Shown: one piece after another, positions 27,832 through 37,202 of the stretch
How the letters are laid out: the number at the start of each line of letters is the position of its first letter
Position numbering within the stretch: the stretch's first letter is position 1
DNA from: Caldimonas tepidiphila
GTDB lineage: Bacteria; Pseudomonadota; Gammaproteobacteria; Burkholderiales; Burkholderiaceae_C
Length of the DNA stretch: 64,000 bases
Assembly (NCBI RefSeq): GCF_003569765.1
Contig: NZ_QXMG01000016.1
Location: 35,071 to 99,070, forward strand
Direction of reading: 5' to 3'
Notes under the pieces: generated by a model
Database searches by the model: none
Seen by the model: only the letters and a program-made list of their open reading frames with translations
Told to the model about the DNA's origin: nothing
Translations under genes and position numbers: made by a program

Positions 27832-28905
27832 CTAGGTGCCTGCCGCCTGGGAGAGGGCCGCTCCCGCAGCGGGACGCGGCTGCGGCGGGCGCAGCGCCTC
27901 GTGGCGCCCGGCCTCCGGGGCGCGCGACGCGGGCGGGGCCGGCACGCAGGCGGCGAGCTCGAAGATCAGGCCCTGCCGCAGCTCGCCCGGAGTCGGGCGA
28001 AGCCGCCCGATGTCGAAGCACTCGAGCAGCGCCGCCAGCAGCGCCAGCCCGCCGCCGAGCATCTCGCGGCGGTTCTCCTTCAGACCCGCCAGTTCCAGCG
28101 CCGCGGCGCTGCCCGCCTCGATGCAGCGCTCGACGCACCAGTGCAGGCCGTCAGTCGTGAGCGCTCCGTCCGTGACGCCCTGGGCCGAGAGCAGTTGCGA
28201 CACCGTATGGACGGTGCCTGAGGAGCCGAGCGCCTCGTCCCGGTCGCCGGACGCGAACGCATCCCGGGCCCCGCGCAGCGCGGCCTCGGCCGCCGCCTGC
28301 GCGGCGCGGAAGCCCGCGCGCGTGAAGCGGCCCGACGGGAAGAAGCGCGCCGAGAGGTTGCCGCAGCCGATCGGGAAGGACTCGGCGCGCAGCGCGGTGC
28401 GGCCCTCGCCGAGGATCATCTCGGTCGACCTGCCGCCGATGTCGACGACGAGGCGCCGCCGGCCCTCCGCCGGGCTCAGGCCCGCGACGCCCGCATAGAT
28501 CAGCCGCGCCTCCTCGTGCCCGGAGATCACCTCGATCGGGTGGCCGAGCACGCCCGTCCCCGCCTGCAGGAAGGCCTCGCGGTTGACGGCTTCCCGCAGG
28601 GCCTGCGTCGCGACGGCGCGCACCTGGCGGCAGCCGAAGTCCTCGATCCGCCGCGCGAAGCGCTCCAGGCAGGCGAGGCCGCGCTGCATCGCGGCCTCGG
28701 CGAGCACCCCCCGCGGGTCGAGCCCGCAGCCGAGCAGGACCGACTCCTTGAGCGTCTCGAGATGCCGGTAGCGCCCGCCCTCGAAGCGCGCGATCTCGAG
28801 GCGGAAGCTGTTCGAGCCGAGGTCGACCGCCGCGATCGGGCCGGTGGCGGATGCGGATCGGATCGCCTCCAGCGAGGGGAAGCACAGCGCGTTGTCCCGG
28901 GTCAT
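27832..28905 (-). CDS. Ppx/GppA-family phosphatase (short form)
   Basis: A 357-residue exopolyphosphatase/pppGpp phosphatase of the ASKHA fold: AAVDLGSNSFRLEIARFE (phosphate 1), VISGHEEARLIYAGV, LVVDIGGRSTEMILGEG (phosphate 2) and ALGSSGTVHTVSQLL. Only the two ASKHA domains are present; the C-terminal HD-like half of the ~500-residue E. coli enzymes is missing and replaced by a Pro/Ala-rich tail, as in many shorter bacterial homologues. It cleaves terminal phosphate from polyphosphate or pppGpp; which one cannot be told. No ppk nearby. Confidence 0.88.
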   Translation of the reverse strand: MTRDNALCFPSLEAIRSASATGPIAAVDLGSNSFRLEIARFEGGRYRHLETLKESVLLGCGLDPRGVLAEAAMQRGLACLERFARRIEDFGCRQVRAVATQALREAVNREAFLQAGTGVLGHPIEVISGHEEARLIYAGVAGLSPAEGRRRLVVDIGGRSTEMILGEGRTALRAESFPIGCGNLSARFFPSGRFTRAGFRAAQAAAEAALRGARDAFASGDRDEALGSSGTVHTVSQLLSAQGVTDGALTTDGLHWCVERCIEAGSAAALELAGLKENRREMLGGGLALLAALLECFDIGRLRPTPGELRQGLIFELAACVPAPPASRAPEAGRHEALRPPQPRPAAGAALSQAAGT

Positions 28906-29132
28906 AGCCTTCCATTGTGGAACGCGTTCGATGGCGGCCGGGTGACAGCCGGGATGCTGTGCGTCGCCATCCTGCGGGCACAAACATGTAAGTATGCGCT
29001 CGCATCCTTGCGGCGTTTTGGATTGCCGTGTCGTGGGCCCACTCGAACGGGGGGTGCTCCGGGACAAGCGCGCGAGCGGGAGGCCTGTCCCGCGTGCGCG
29101 CTGCCGGCCCGCGGGCCGGGCGGCGGCGGCGC

Positions 29133-30566
29133 TCAGTCCCGCTCGGGGGCGATCGATTCGGCGTAGTCGTACAGCGCGCCGAGGATCTCCTCGCCGCGCT
29201 CGTCGGCCGTCTCGCTGAGCTGGTCGATGCGCTCGAAGAACGCGCCGAGCGTGCGCGCGCCGCCCGCGCCGTCGTGCAGCCGCGCCGCGCAGTGCGCGGT
29301 CCAGCGCGCCAGCTCCTGGTCGGTCAGGGTGTCGGGGAAGTTGCGGGCGCGGTAGCGGAACAGCAGCTCGCCGAGGCGCGGGTCGTCGAAATCGGGATGC
29401 GTCGCGGCGAGCGCGTCCGGCGACAGTCCGCGCAGCCGCGCGAGCCGCTGGCGGTCCGGGTCGTCGAGGAAGCAGCCGTAGAGGTCCTCGTCCACGTCGG
29501 TGGCGGCGTCCCGCTCGGGGCTGGCGAACACCTCGGGCCAGATGCCGGCCATGCGGAAGCCCTGGTCGCGCGCCGTCTCTGCGTGCCGCAGCGCCTGCTC
29601 GACGTCGAGCCCCCACTTCGCGGCCATCGCGGGGCTGAGCGTCTTCAGGTTGCTGATCACCACGGGGCTGCGGTTAACGTGGATGGTCTTGATCGGCAGC
29701 CGGCCCGTGCCCTGCGGCAGCTCCTCGGTGCGGGTGAACATGCGCAGCCGGATCTCGTCGGCGTTCAGCCCGAGCAGTTCGGCCGGGTCGTGCGCCAGGT
29801 CCCAGACGATGAGCTCGTTGCGGTTGGTCGGATGCGGCGCGAGCGGCCACACCAGCGCGATGCAGCCGCGCTCGACGCCGTACATGCCCGAGACGTGCAG
29901 GAAGGGCCGCCCGACGCCGATCTCCTGGATCACCGCCTTCTTGCTGCGCAGCCTCAGGCAGAAGTCGAACAGCTTCGGCTGGCGCTGCTTCAGCAGTCGC
30001 GCCAGCGCGATCGTCGCGCGCACGTCCGACAACGCGTCGTGCGCCGCGTCGTGCGCGAGCCCGTTGGCGGCGCTCAGGTGCTCGAGCTTGAAGGACGGGC
30101 GCCCGTCCGCGTGCCGCGGCCACTCGATGCCCTCGGGCCGCAGCGCCCACGCGCAGCGCACCGTGTCGAGCAGGTCCCAGCGGCCGCAGTCGTTCTGCCA
30201 CTCGCGCGCGTAGGGGTCGATCAGGTTGCGCCAGAACAGGAAGCGCGTGACCTCGTCGTCGAAGCGCAGGCTGTTGTAGCCGACGCCGATCGTGCCCGGT
30301 GCGGCGAGCTCGCGGTGGATCGCCGCGGCGAAGGCGTGCTCGGGCAGGCCGCGCTCGAGGCAGGTCTGCGGCAGGATGCCGGTGAGCAGGCAGCTCTCGG
30401 GGTCGGGGAGCGTGTCGGGCGCGGGCCGGCAGTAGTGCATCAGCGGCGGGCCGATCTCGTTGAGCTCGGCGTCGGTGCGGATGCCGGCGAACTGCGCAGG
30501 GCGGTCGCGGCGCGGCACGGTGCCGAAGGTCTCGTAGTCGTGCCAGAAAAACTGAAGGGTGCTCAT
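29133..30566 (-). CDS. sbcB: Exodeoxyribonuclease I
   Basis: A 477-residue single-strand-specific 3'-5' exonuclease (mismatch repair and recombination). DEDDh motifs: Asp10/Glu12 in FFWHDYETFG, GYNSLRFDDEVTRFLFWRNL (Exo II), and AHDALSDVRATIALARLL (Exo III). The SH3-like and C-terminal domains specific for ExoI follow (IKTIHVNRSPVVISNLKTL; ELLFRYRARNFPDTLTDQE). Length equals the E. coli protein. ATG 30566 is the family start. The gene is monocistronic in this window. Confidence 0.95.
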   Translation of the reverse strand: MSTLQFFWHDYETFGTVPRRDRPAQFAGIRTDAELNEIGPPLMHYCRPAPDTLPDPESCLLTGILPQTCLERGLPEHAFAAAIHRELAAPGTIGVGYNSLRFDDEVTRFLFWRNLIDPYAREWQNDCGRWDLLDTVRCAWALRPEGIEWPRHADGRPSFKLEHLSAANGLAHDAAHDALSDVRATIALARLLKQRQPKLFDFCLRLRSKKAVIQEIGVGRPFLHVSGMYGVERGCIALVWPLAPHPTNRNELIVWDLAHDPAELLGLNADEIRLRMFTRTEELPQGTGRLPIKTIHVNRSPVVISNLKTLSPAMAAKWGLDVEQALRHAETARDQGFRMAGIWPEVFASPERDAATDVDEDLYGCFLDDPDRQRLARLRGLSPDALAATHPDFDDPRLGELLFRYRARNFPDTLTDQELARWTAHCAARLHDGAGGARTLGAFFERIDQLSETADERGEEILGALYDYAESIAPERD

Positions 30567-30863
30567 GACGGCGATGCTAAGCCTTCGCCGCATTCGCGAG
30601 CCCCGACGCCGGCAGATCCGGCCGTCGCCGCGCCCTCGGCGCTGCGGCATCCCGTTACATCATCGGCAGGCGCCTCGCTTGAAAATGCCCGGGCCGTCGC
30701 CACATCTTCCGGACGCTCATCATCCCGGCGCCGCGGGCAGGGTGGCGTCGTCACTGCCGCACTGCCGATGCTGCGGGAAGCGCAGCCGAGGCCACCGCCG
30801 CACGGCATCCCCGGATCCGCTTCCCTTGCACCAGCGTCCGACGCCCTTTCCGAGCACGAAGCC

Positions 30864-31208
30864 ATGGACCTCACCGCCGTCGCCGCTTCCCCGGCCCTCA
30901 ACGAGAACACGCTGCACCGCGTCCGCAGCCTGAACGCGGCCGACGGGGTCGGCGAGTTGGGCCTGTACCGTGACAGCCCGCGCCGCCGCTCGATGCGCGA
31001 GCTGCTGGAGGCCTCCGCCTCCACCGGCGCCACCGTGACGATCGAGTACTACAAGAAGGACTTCTCTCCCCGGGTCATGCGCTGCCGCGTGCGCCCCGGC
31101 GAGGACCGCACCTGCCGCTACGTCACGGTCTGGGACCTGCAGGCCGCAGGCTACCGGCGCGTGTGCCTCGATAACGTGGTCCGCATCACGGTGGATCCCC
31201 TGATCTGA
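30864..31208 (+). CDS. Small conserved-looking protein, possible WYL-like fold
   Basis: A 114-residue protein not matching a family I can name. Residues ~50-112 (TGATVTIEYYKKDFSPRVMR, then RYVTVWDLQAAGYRRVCLDN and VVRITV) recall the beta-barrel of WYL ligand-sensing domains (opening I-E-Y, closing R-x-x-x-L-D-x-I/V) but no HTH is present. Codon bias and termination 57 bp before an exonuclease-like gene support it being real. Confidence 0.55.
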   Translation: MDLTAVAASPALNENTLHRVRSLNAADGVGELGLYRDSPRRRSMRELLEASASTGATVTIEYYKKDFSPRVMRCRVRPGEDRTCRYVTVWDLQAAGYRRVCLDNVVRITVDPLI

Positions 31209-31294
31209 GGCCGGGCTGCCGCGGCCCCATCGCCTGCATGCGCACGGGGCTGCCGGCACTTTCCTGCAATGCCGCGGAGAGAGAAGCCGCAGAC

Positions 31295-31865
31295 ATGGAC
31301 AGAGCGCCGGGTTCCCGCATCCTGCTCGTGGACCTCGAGGCCACCTGCGACGCGCCGCACCAGCTCGACCCGATGGAGACCGATCGAGATCGGCGCGGTG
31401 CTCGTCGATGGCGGCACGCTCGGGATCATCGACGAGTACCAGGGCTTCGTGCGGCCGCTCGTGCATCCGCGGCTGAGCGATTTCTGCATCGGGCTCACCG
31501 GAATCCGGCAGTCCACCGTGGACGCCGCGCCCCCGTTTGCCGAGGCCGCCGCCCGCTTCGGGGACTGGCTTCACCACCGCTCGGCGGGCTGCAGCCGCCC
31601 GCTCGCCTGGTGGGGCTCCTGGGGCCGCTACGACCGGCTCCAGCTCGAGCGCGACTGCGCCAGGACCGGCACGCCCCTGCCCGTGCGCGCGCCGCACATC
31701 AACGTGAAGGAGGAGTTCGCGGCGTGGCGGGGCGTGAAGGTGCAGGGGCTGGCCAAGGCCGTGGACCGGGTCGGCCTGCGCTTCGAGGGGCAGCTCCATT
31801 GCGGGCTCGACGACGCCCGCATGGTCGCGCGGGTGCTGCAGCGCATGCTCGCCGACGCCCCGTAG
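31295..31865 (+). pseudogene. 3'-5' exonuclease (RNase T/DnaQ fold), frameshifted
   Basis: The N-terminus (RILLVDLEATCDAPHQLDPM, DEDD motif I Asp/Glu) is in one frame and the rest (IEIGAVLVDGGTLGIIDEYQ, RPLAWWGSWGRYDRLQLERD, HCGLDDARMVARVL) in another. Deleting a single G at 31382 restores ACC-ATC-GAG-ATC-GGC and gives one continuous ~190-residue exonuclease of the KapD/Eri1-like kind. No slippery heptamer or stimulatory structure is apparent, so this is a recent +1 mutation or a sequencing error rather than programmed frameshifting. All catalytic acidic residues remain visible across the two frames. Confidence 0.8.
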
Positions 31866-31872
31866 CCCCGGC

Positions 31873-32250
31873 TCAGCGCAGGGTGCGCAGGTAGGCCAGC
31901 AGATCCGCCATGCGCTTCTCGTCGCGGATGCCGTGGAAGCGCATCCTGGTGCCCGGCACGACCGCCCCGGGATCCCTCAGGAAGGCCGCCAGGTTTTCCT
32001 CGGACCAGACGAGGCCCGACTTCCCGAGCGCCGGGGAATAGGCGTAGTCGCCCGTCGAGGCCGCCCGCCGGCCGACGATCCCGTTGAGATGCGGGCCGAA
32101 CCCACTCCGGGCCGAGGGCCCGACCTTGTGGCAGGAGGCGCACCGGGAGGCGAAGAGCGCCTTGCCGGCCGCCGCATCGCCGGGCGCCGCATGCACCGGA
32201 GCCCCGAGGGCCGGTGCGAGGGCGAGGGCAAGGACAAGGGCGCTTCTCAT
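31873..32250 (-). CDS. Class I cytochrome c
   Basis: A 125-residue periplasmic electron carrier. Signal peptide (ALVLALALAPALGAPVHA), then haem-binding Cys37-x-x-Cys40-His41 (SRCASCHKVG), the typical GFGPHLNGIVGRRAA loop, and axial Met103 in VVPGTRMRFHGI. The pattern matches mitochondrial-like/c2-type cytochromes of about 100 mature residues. ATG 32250 begins the signal peptide directly; longer readings only add Pro-rich residues. Redox partners are not in the window. Confidence 0.92.
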   Translation of the reverse strand: MRSALVLALALAPALGAPVHAAPGDAAAGKALFASRCASCHKVGPSARSGFGPHLNGIVGRRAASTGDYAYSPALGKSGLVWSEENLAAFLRDPGAVVPGTRMRFHGIRDEKRMADLLAYLRTLR

Positions 32251-32418
32251 CTTCGGAAGGGGCGGGAGGTGGGGCGGGAAGGGGCGCAGTAGACCACGGA
32301 ACCGCGGCACCCGCGCCGGGAGCCCGTCGCCGCGCTGCCGGCAGGAGGGCGGCCTGCGGGAGCGCCTGCGCGGCCGTCGCGCTTATGCTGTGGAGCCCTC
32401 GACTCCCCGGACCGCTCG

Positions 32419-34575
32419 ATGATGGCGATCGCTCCCTCGCGATGGATGCGGCGGCTGCCGGCCCACGGGCTCAGCGGCATCGCGGTGGCGCTGGGCATCG
32501 GCGCGGTTCACCTGCTGTTCTCGGTGCTCGCCGGCGGCCTTGCCGCGCAGCTGGCCACGAGCGGCGCGGTCCTCGCGAGCCTCGCCGACCTGCCCAACCC
32601 CGTGCACCGGGTCTGGCGCCGCGTGTCGGCCGCCGCGCTGCTCGGTTGCGCCTCGGCGCTCGCGGTGATGCTGCTGCGCCCCCTGCCGCTGGCGCTCGGC
32701 GCCGGCATCGCCGCGATCGCCTTCGTCGCCACGATGACGCTGGCCTGGGGGCCGCGCGCCGGGCCGGTCTCCTTCGCCCCGATCCTCGCGCTGCTCTTCA
32801 CGATGGCCCTGCCGGTGTCCGCTCCGGGCTCGGCGGCGACGCTGGCGGGGTGGAACCTGCTGGGCGCGCTGGCCTACCTGGCGTGGTCCCTGGCCGCCAA
32901 TGCCCTGCTGCAGCGGCGTTACCGCAGCCTCGCGCTGGCCTCGGCGCTGCAGGCCGCGGCGCAGCTGCTGAGGTCCCGTGCCGCGCTGCTGGAGGAGCGG
33001 GAGCGCGGGCACGGCGGCACCGGGCGCCTGCGGGCCTGGATCGGCGACGAGGCGCGCCTGGCGGAGCGGCTGCAATCGGCCCGCGACCTGGTGTTCGCCG
33101 CGCCGGACACGCCGCGCGCCCGGCGCGAGACCGCGCTGCTGCTGCATGCGATCGAGCTGCGCGACCGCCTGCTGGCGAGCCGGCTCGATCTCGAGCTGCT
33201 CGGCGCGGACGCCACGGCCCGGCTCCTGCGCGAGCGCCTCGCCTCCGGCCTGCGCCAGCTGGCCCTCGCGCTCGACGCCGCCGAAGACGCGCTGCGCGCG
33301 GGCAGTCCTGCGCTGCCGGCCGACGATGCGCTGCTCGCGGTGGACCCGCTGCTCGCCGCGGCCCGCCTTCCGCAGGACGACCCCCGCACCCGGCTGCTGC
33401 CCGCGCTGGAGGAGCGGCTGCAGCATCTGGCCGAAAGCGTGGCGGCCGTCCACGCCCTGCTGCGCGGCGAGGAGCCGCAGCTCGCGCTGTCGTGGCCCGA
33501 GCTGCAGTTGTTCGTCGCGCCCGAGGGCTGGCCTCCGCGGGCGCTGCTCGCCCACCTCTCGCCGGGCTCCCCGGTCTTGCGCCACGCGGTGCGCGCGGCG
33601 CTCGCGCTCGGCGCCGCCTACTTCATCGCGCTGCTGCTGCCCTGGACCGCGCATCCCCACTGGCTGGTGATCAGCGTCGCGGTGGTGCTGCGCGGCAGTC
33701 TGGAGCAGACCCTGTCGCGGCGCGACGCCCGGGTGCTCGGCACGGCGCTCGGCTGCCTGTTCGTGCTGTGGCTGGCGCACGTGCCGTCGCCGCTGCTGCT
33801 GAACCTCGTCTTCCTCGCCAGCGTCGGCATCGCGCACGGCTACGTCACGGTGCGCTATCTGGTGACCTCCGCGGCCGTCACGGTGATGGCGCTGCTGCAG
33901 ACCCATCTGCTCGACCCCGGCGCGGGCTTTCCGATCGGCGAGCGCCTGGCCGACACGCTGCTCGGGGCGCTGCTCGCCTGGGGCTTCAGCTACGTGCTGC
34001 CCTCCTGGGAGCGGCGCACGCTGCCGCAGGCGACCGGGCAGGCCCTGCAGGCGCTGCAGGACTACGCGCGGCAGGTGCTGCTGCCCGGGCCCGACGGCGC
34101 GGTGGCGCAGCGGCTCGCGCGGCGCCGGGCGTACGACGCGCTCGGCGCGCTGGCCGCCGCCGTCGAGCGCAGCGCGGTCGAGCCGAGGCGTGTGCGTCCG
34201 CCGGTCAGGGAGCTCTCCCTCCTGCTGGATCACGCGCAGAGCCTGATGGCCCACCTGTCGGCGATCCGCCTGCTGCTGCTGCGCCATCGCGTGGACGTGG
34301 CGCAGCCGCAGGCGGCGCAGGCCTTGCACGAGGGCGCCCGCGCGCTGCAGGCGGCGCTCGCGCTGCCTGCCTTCTCCGGGGACACGGCCGCGCCGGCGGC
34401 GGGGCCGGACAGCGCCGTTCCCGAGCGGCCGCCGGTGCAGGACGCCTTGCCCTGGCTGCAGCGACGGCTGGAGATCGCCCTCCAGGACGGGCTCCGGGCG
34501 AGGCTCGCGGCGTGCGACGCGCTGGCGCGACTCGGCGCCGAGGCCGGCACGACGCCCGCGCGCGGAGCCTCCTGA
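32419..34575 (+). CDS. FUSC-family inner-membrane transporter
   Basis: A 718-residue membrane protein of the YccS/YhfK (FUSC/ArAE-like) group. Two hydrophobic blocks, residues ~15-165 and ~395-525 (AALALGAAYFIALLLPWTAH, WLVISVAVVLRGSLEQTLSR, LGTALGCLFVLWLAH), each give about five to six membrane spans, separated by a long helical cytoplasmic region. RGSLEQTLSRRDARVLGTAL is the family signature of the second block. Members are linked to efflux of aromatic acids or fusaric acid; no periplasmic adaptor or outer-membrane gene adjoins, as is usual for the YccS type. Confidence 0.87.
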   Translation: MMAIAPSRWMRRLPAHGLSGIAVALGIGAVHLLFSVLAGGLAAQLATSGAVLASLADLPNPVHRVWRRVSAAALLGCASALAVMLLRPLPLALGAGIAAIAFVATMTLAWGPRAGPVSFAPILALLFTMALPVSAPGSAATLAGWNLLGALAYLAWSLAANALLQRRYRSLALASALQAAAQLLRSRAALLEERERGHGGTGRLRAWIGDEARLAERLQSARDLVFAAPDTPRARRETALLLHAIELRDRLLASRLDLELLGADATARLLRERLASGLRQLALALDAAEDALRAGSPALPADDALLAVDPLLAAARLPQDDPRTRLLPALEERLQHLAESVAAVHALLRGEEPQLALSWPELQLFVAPEGWPPRALLAHLSPGSPVLRHAVRAALALGAAYFIALLLPWTAHPHWLVISVAVVLRGSLEQTLSRRDARVLGTALGCLFVLWLAHVPSPLLLNLVFLASVGIAHGYVTVRYLVTSAAVTVMALLQTHLLDPGAGFPIGERLADTLLGALLAWGFSYVLPSWERRTLPQATGQALQALQDYARQVLLPGPDGAVAQRLARRRAYDALGALAAAVERSAVEPRRVRPPVRELSLLLDHAQSLMAHLSAIRLLLLRHRVDVAQPQAAQALHEGARALQAALALPAFSGDTAAPAAGPDSAVPERPPVQDALPWLQRRLEIALQDGLRARLAACDALARLGAEAGTTPARGAS

Positions 34576-34602
34576 GCGGGGCGCTGCCGCGTCCCGCGCC
34601 GC

Positions 34603-35997
34603 TCAGCCCATCTCCGCGCGGGGCAGCGGCGGGTTGATCGTCAGTTCCTGCCGCAATTCGCCGATGCTGCCCAGCGGGGCGTAGGGGACGCCGGAGGCGG
34701 CCAGGCTGCGGTCCAGATCCTTCGGGATGAAGCGCACCAGCGCGTAGACCTTGTCGGCCTTCTTGACGATGTCGCCGGCGTGCTTGGCCTTGTCGGGCGA
34801 GCCGAAGCGCAGGTGGTACTTCTGCCCGAAATCGGCGCGCAGCTTGTGCTGGTCGCGCGGCAGCAGGCCGAACACCAGCACCGTGGGCTTGGGCAGCTCG
34901 CTCGCCCCCCGCGCGGTGCGCTGCGGCAGCGCGTCGAGCGGCGTGTGCTGCCAGGCGTAGGGGTCGGACGGCGGGGGCTCGTCGTCGATCTCCCGCTCGC
35001 CGGCCGCCGGCGGGAGCGGGCCGCCGGGATGCTTGGCCAGCGCCCCGGGCGGCGAGGGATGCGGCCGTGCCGGCGCCGCCTCGGCGGCATCCCTCGGGAC
35101 CCGGCGCTCCCCCTGCGCCGGCCCGGCAGCCACGGCGGGGCGAGACACGGCCTGCGGCGCTTCCTGGGCGGGCCGGCGCGGCGGCATCGCGGACGCCAGC
35201 GCATCGCGCAGGGCGGCCTGGACCTCGGGCTGGCGCAGCACATCGCTGAGCAAGCCGGCCAGGGCCTTCGTCAGGACGGAGCGGAACGCATCGGCGAGCG
35301 CGCCGGCCCCGAGGGTCGCGAGCGCGTCGGCCGTGGCCGGGGCCGCAGCCTCCGCCGTCGTCACAGCGGGAGTGTCCGCCGGCTGCAGCGCGGATGCGGG
35401 CGCCGGCTCGGAAGCCGCGACGGCGGGCGATGCCGCAGGGGCAGGAACTGCGGCCGGCGTTGCCGCGATGTCCCCCGGGGGGCCGGAAGGTCGTGCCGAA
35501 GCGGCCTCCGTACCCGTCCCCATCCCGTCTGCGGAGGCCGCCTCCGCCGCGGGCGGCCGCTGCAGCGCGGGCGCGGACGAGGGCTCGGAGAACAGCCCGG
35601 CCTGCGGTTCACCGGTTGCCGCCGCCCCAGACGCCTCCTCGCCGCCGGGGCCGGGCGCCGGCTCCGGCGCTGCGGCCGGCGGGGCCGCTTCCTGCGCCTC
35701 GCCGCGGCCCGCTTCCGGGGCCGCCGCAGGCAGGGCGGCGCGGAGCTTCTCGATCTCCGCCTCGAGGCGTCCCTCGCTGGACATCCAGGTCGGGTTGTAG
35801 TCGGGGCCGATCTCCCGCTGGCGGTGCTTGGGCAGCACGTACTGCGCGAGCGCGAGCGCCTTGTTCTTCGTGAGCCTGCTGCCGTTGCGCTCGGCGGCGA
35901 GCATGAGCATTGCCGCCTCGCGTATCAGAAGGTCCATTTCCTCCGCGTTCCAGCGCAGGCGGGGTGCCTTTTGATGAGGGTTCTGAGGCAATGGCAT
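34603..35997 (-). CDS. Unrecognised protein with conserved ends and Ala/Pro linker
   Basis: A 464-residue soluble protein. Three parts are visible: an N-terminal helical module (~1-90: RLRWNAEEMDLLIREAAMLM, LTKNKALALAQYVLPKHRQ), a 200-residue low-complexity Ala/Pro/Glu linker interrupted by a helical patch (~240-290: GALADAFRSVLTKALAGLLS), and a compact C-terminal module (~370-464: TVLVFGLLPRDQHKLRADFG, KADKVYALVRFIPKDLDRSL). The N-terminal module looks like a small DNA-binding or SANT-like helix bundle, but this is weak. Not assigned. Confidence 0.6.
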   Translation of the reverse strand: MPLPQNPHQKAPRLRWNAEEMDLLIREAAMLMLAAERNGSRLTKNKALALAQYVLPKHRQREIGPDYNPTWMSSEGRLEAEIEKLRAALPAAAPEAGRGEAQEAAPPAAAPEPAPGPGGEEASGAAATGEPQAGLFSEPSSAPALQRPPAAEAASADGMGTGTEAASARPSGPPGDIAATPAAVPAPAASPAVAASEPAPASALQPADTPAVTTAEAAAPATADALATLGAGALADAFRSVLTKALAGLLSDVLRQPEVQAALRDALASAMPPRRPAQEAPQAVSRPAVAAGPAQGERRVPRDAAEAAPARPHPSPPGALAKHPGGPLPPAAGEREIDDEPPPSDPYAWQHTPLDALPQRTARGASELPKPTVLVFGLLPRDQHKLRADFGQKYHLRFGSPDKAKHAGDIVKKADKVYALVRFIPKDLDRSLAASGVPYAPLGSIGELRQELTINPPLPRAEMG

Positions 35998-36243
35998 GAA
36001 CGGCTTCTCTGACTGATGCGGGTGGCGATAGTCTAAATCGCAGCCGGGGAGCCGGGCGCAGGGGCGGCGGCCCTGATTTCCCGCAGGTCCGCGCACTGTC
36101 GCAGACCCCGCGTCCGATGCGTGGATCCCGGGGCGATCCGGTGGCTCGATGAATGAGCCATCGACGCGAATCCGCACGGCGCGCGGCGGGGATTGCGCAA
36201 GGGAGGCCGCTGCCGGACCCGGCCGCCCCTGGCCGCAGCGCCC

Positions 36244-36519
36244 TCAGCCCCGCTGCGCCGCCGAGATCGCCTCGAGCAGTTCCTCGTCCGACAGCGCATC
36301 CTCCCAGCCGTGCGGCAGCTCGACGCGCACGCTCGTCTCGCCGCCGCTCGGGGTGCACACCACCGGCACCTTGCCGTCCCCGTCCGCGAGGCGCTCCGCG
36401 GCGGCCTCGGCTGCGGCGCCGCTCGCGCTCGAGAGCGCCTGCACGCATGTCCAGCGCACGTTCGAATCGTCCTGTACCTCACGCTGCTTCAAGAGGGTCT
36501 CCTCGTGTCGGGTTGTCAT
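36244..36519 (-). CDS. Small acidic protein of unknown function
   Basis: A 91-residue protein (MTTRHEETLLKQREVQDDSN, VRWTCVQALSSA, VPVVCTPSGGETSVRVELPH, GWEDALSDEELLEAISAAQR). It reads as a small two-layer fold with acidic ends and no signal peptide. ATG 36519 is chosen over 36552, whose extra residues look like leader. No function recognised; it is divergent from the FKBP gene. Confidence 0.55.
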   Translation of the reverse strand: MTTRHEETLLKQREVQDDSNVRWTCVQALSSASGAAAEAAAERLADGDGKVPVVCTPSGGETSVRVELPHGWEDALSDEELLEAISAAQRG

Positions 36520-36662
36520 CCGCAGCGGATGGGGCAAGATGCTTGCCGCCACGGTCCGCAGGGGCCGCCGCAGAGACGGGCGCCGGAATTGCCGGCATCG
36601 GGCTCCGCGCCTGCCGGCCGCCGTCCCGGACCGCGTCCCGTCCCTCGTTGCGAAAGGAAACC

Positions 36663-37127
36663 ATGAAGAAGTCGTTCGCCGTCCCCCTGGCCTTGGCCGT
36701 CCTCGGCTGCGCCACCGCCTTCGCCGCCGGCGCCCCTGGCGCGGCCACCACTGCCACTACCACCACCACCGCAACAGCTACCGCCACCGCCACCGAAACC
36801 CTGCCGTCCGGCGTGGTGGTGGAGCACCTGAAGACGGGGCAGGGCGCCTCGCCCTCGGCCACCGACGTCGTGAGGGTGCACTACCGCGGCACGCTCGAGA
36901 ACGGCACCGAGTTCGACAGCTCCTTCAAGCGCAACGAGCCGGCGACCTTCCCGCTCAACCGCGTCATCCCCTGCTGGACGCAGGGCGTGCAGAAGATGAA
37001 GGTCGGCGGCAAGGCGCGCCTGACCTGCCCCAGCGACACCGCCTACGGCCCGCGCGGCGCGGGCGGGCTGATCCCGCCCAACGCGAAGCTGACTTTCGAG
37101 GTCGAACTGCTGGACATCCGGAAGTAG
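36663..37127 (+). CDS. Exported FKBP-type peptidyl-prolyl isomerase
   Basis: A 154-residue periplasmic PPIase. Signal peptide (FAVPLALAVLGCATAFAAG), then a low-complexity Thr/Ala tract (residues ~28-46) encoded by a run of ACC/GCC triplets, then one FKBP domain: DVVRVHYRGTLENGTEFDSS, FPLNRVIPCWTQGVQKMKVG, and AYGPRGAGGLIPPNAKLTFE. The Thr/Ala tract probably acts as a flexible tether and is prone to length change. AAAGGAAA precedes the start by 2-9 bp. Role: proline isomerisation of exported proteins. Confidence 0.92.
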   Translation: MKKSFAVPLALAVLGCATAFAAGAPGAATTATTTTTATATATATETLPSGVVVEHLKTGQGASPSATDVVRVHYRGTLENGTEFDSSFKRNEPATFPLNRVIPCWTQGVQKMKVGGKARLTCPSDTAYGPRGAGGLIPPNAKLTFEVELLDIRK

Positions 37128-37202
37128 CGCCTGCGTCGGCGGTGCGGCACTCCCGTCCCGCCTCCTTGCAGGGGTGAGCGCACGCCGCGGCGTAGAAGGG
37201 TT

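Noticed and set aside
31370..31400. Programmed ribosomal frameshift in the exonuclease gene
   Set aside because: No slippery run or downstream hairpin; one inserted G explains the data more simply.
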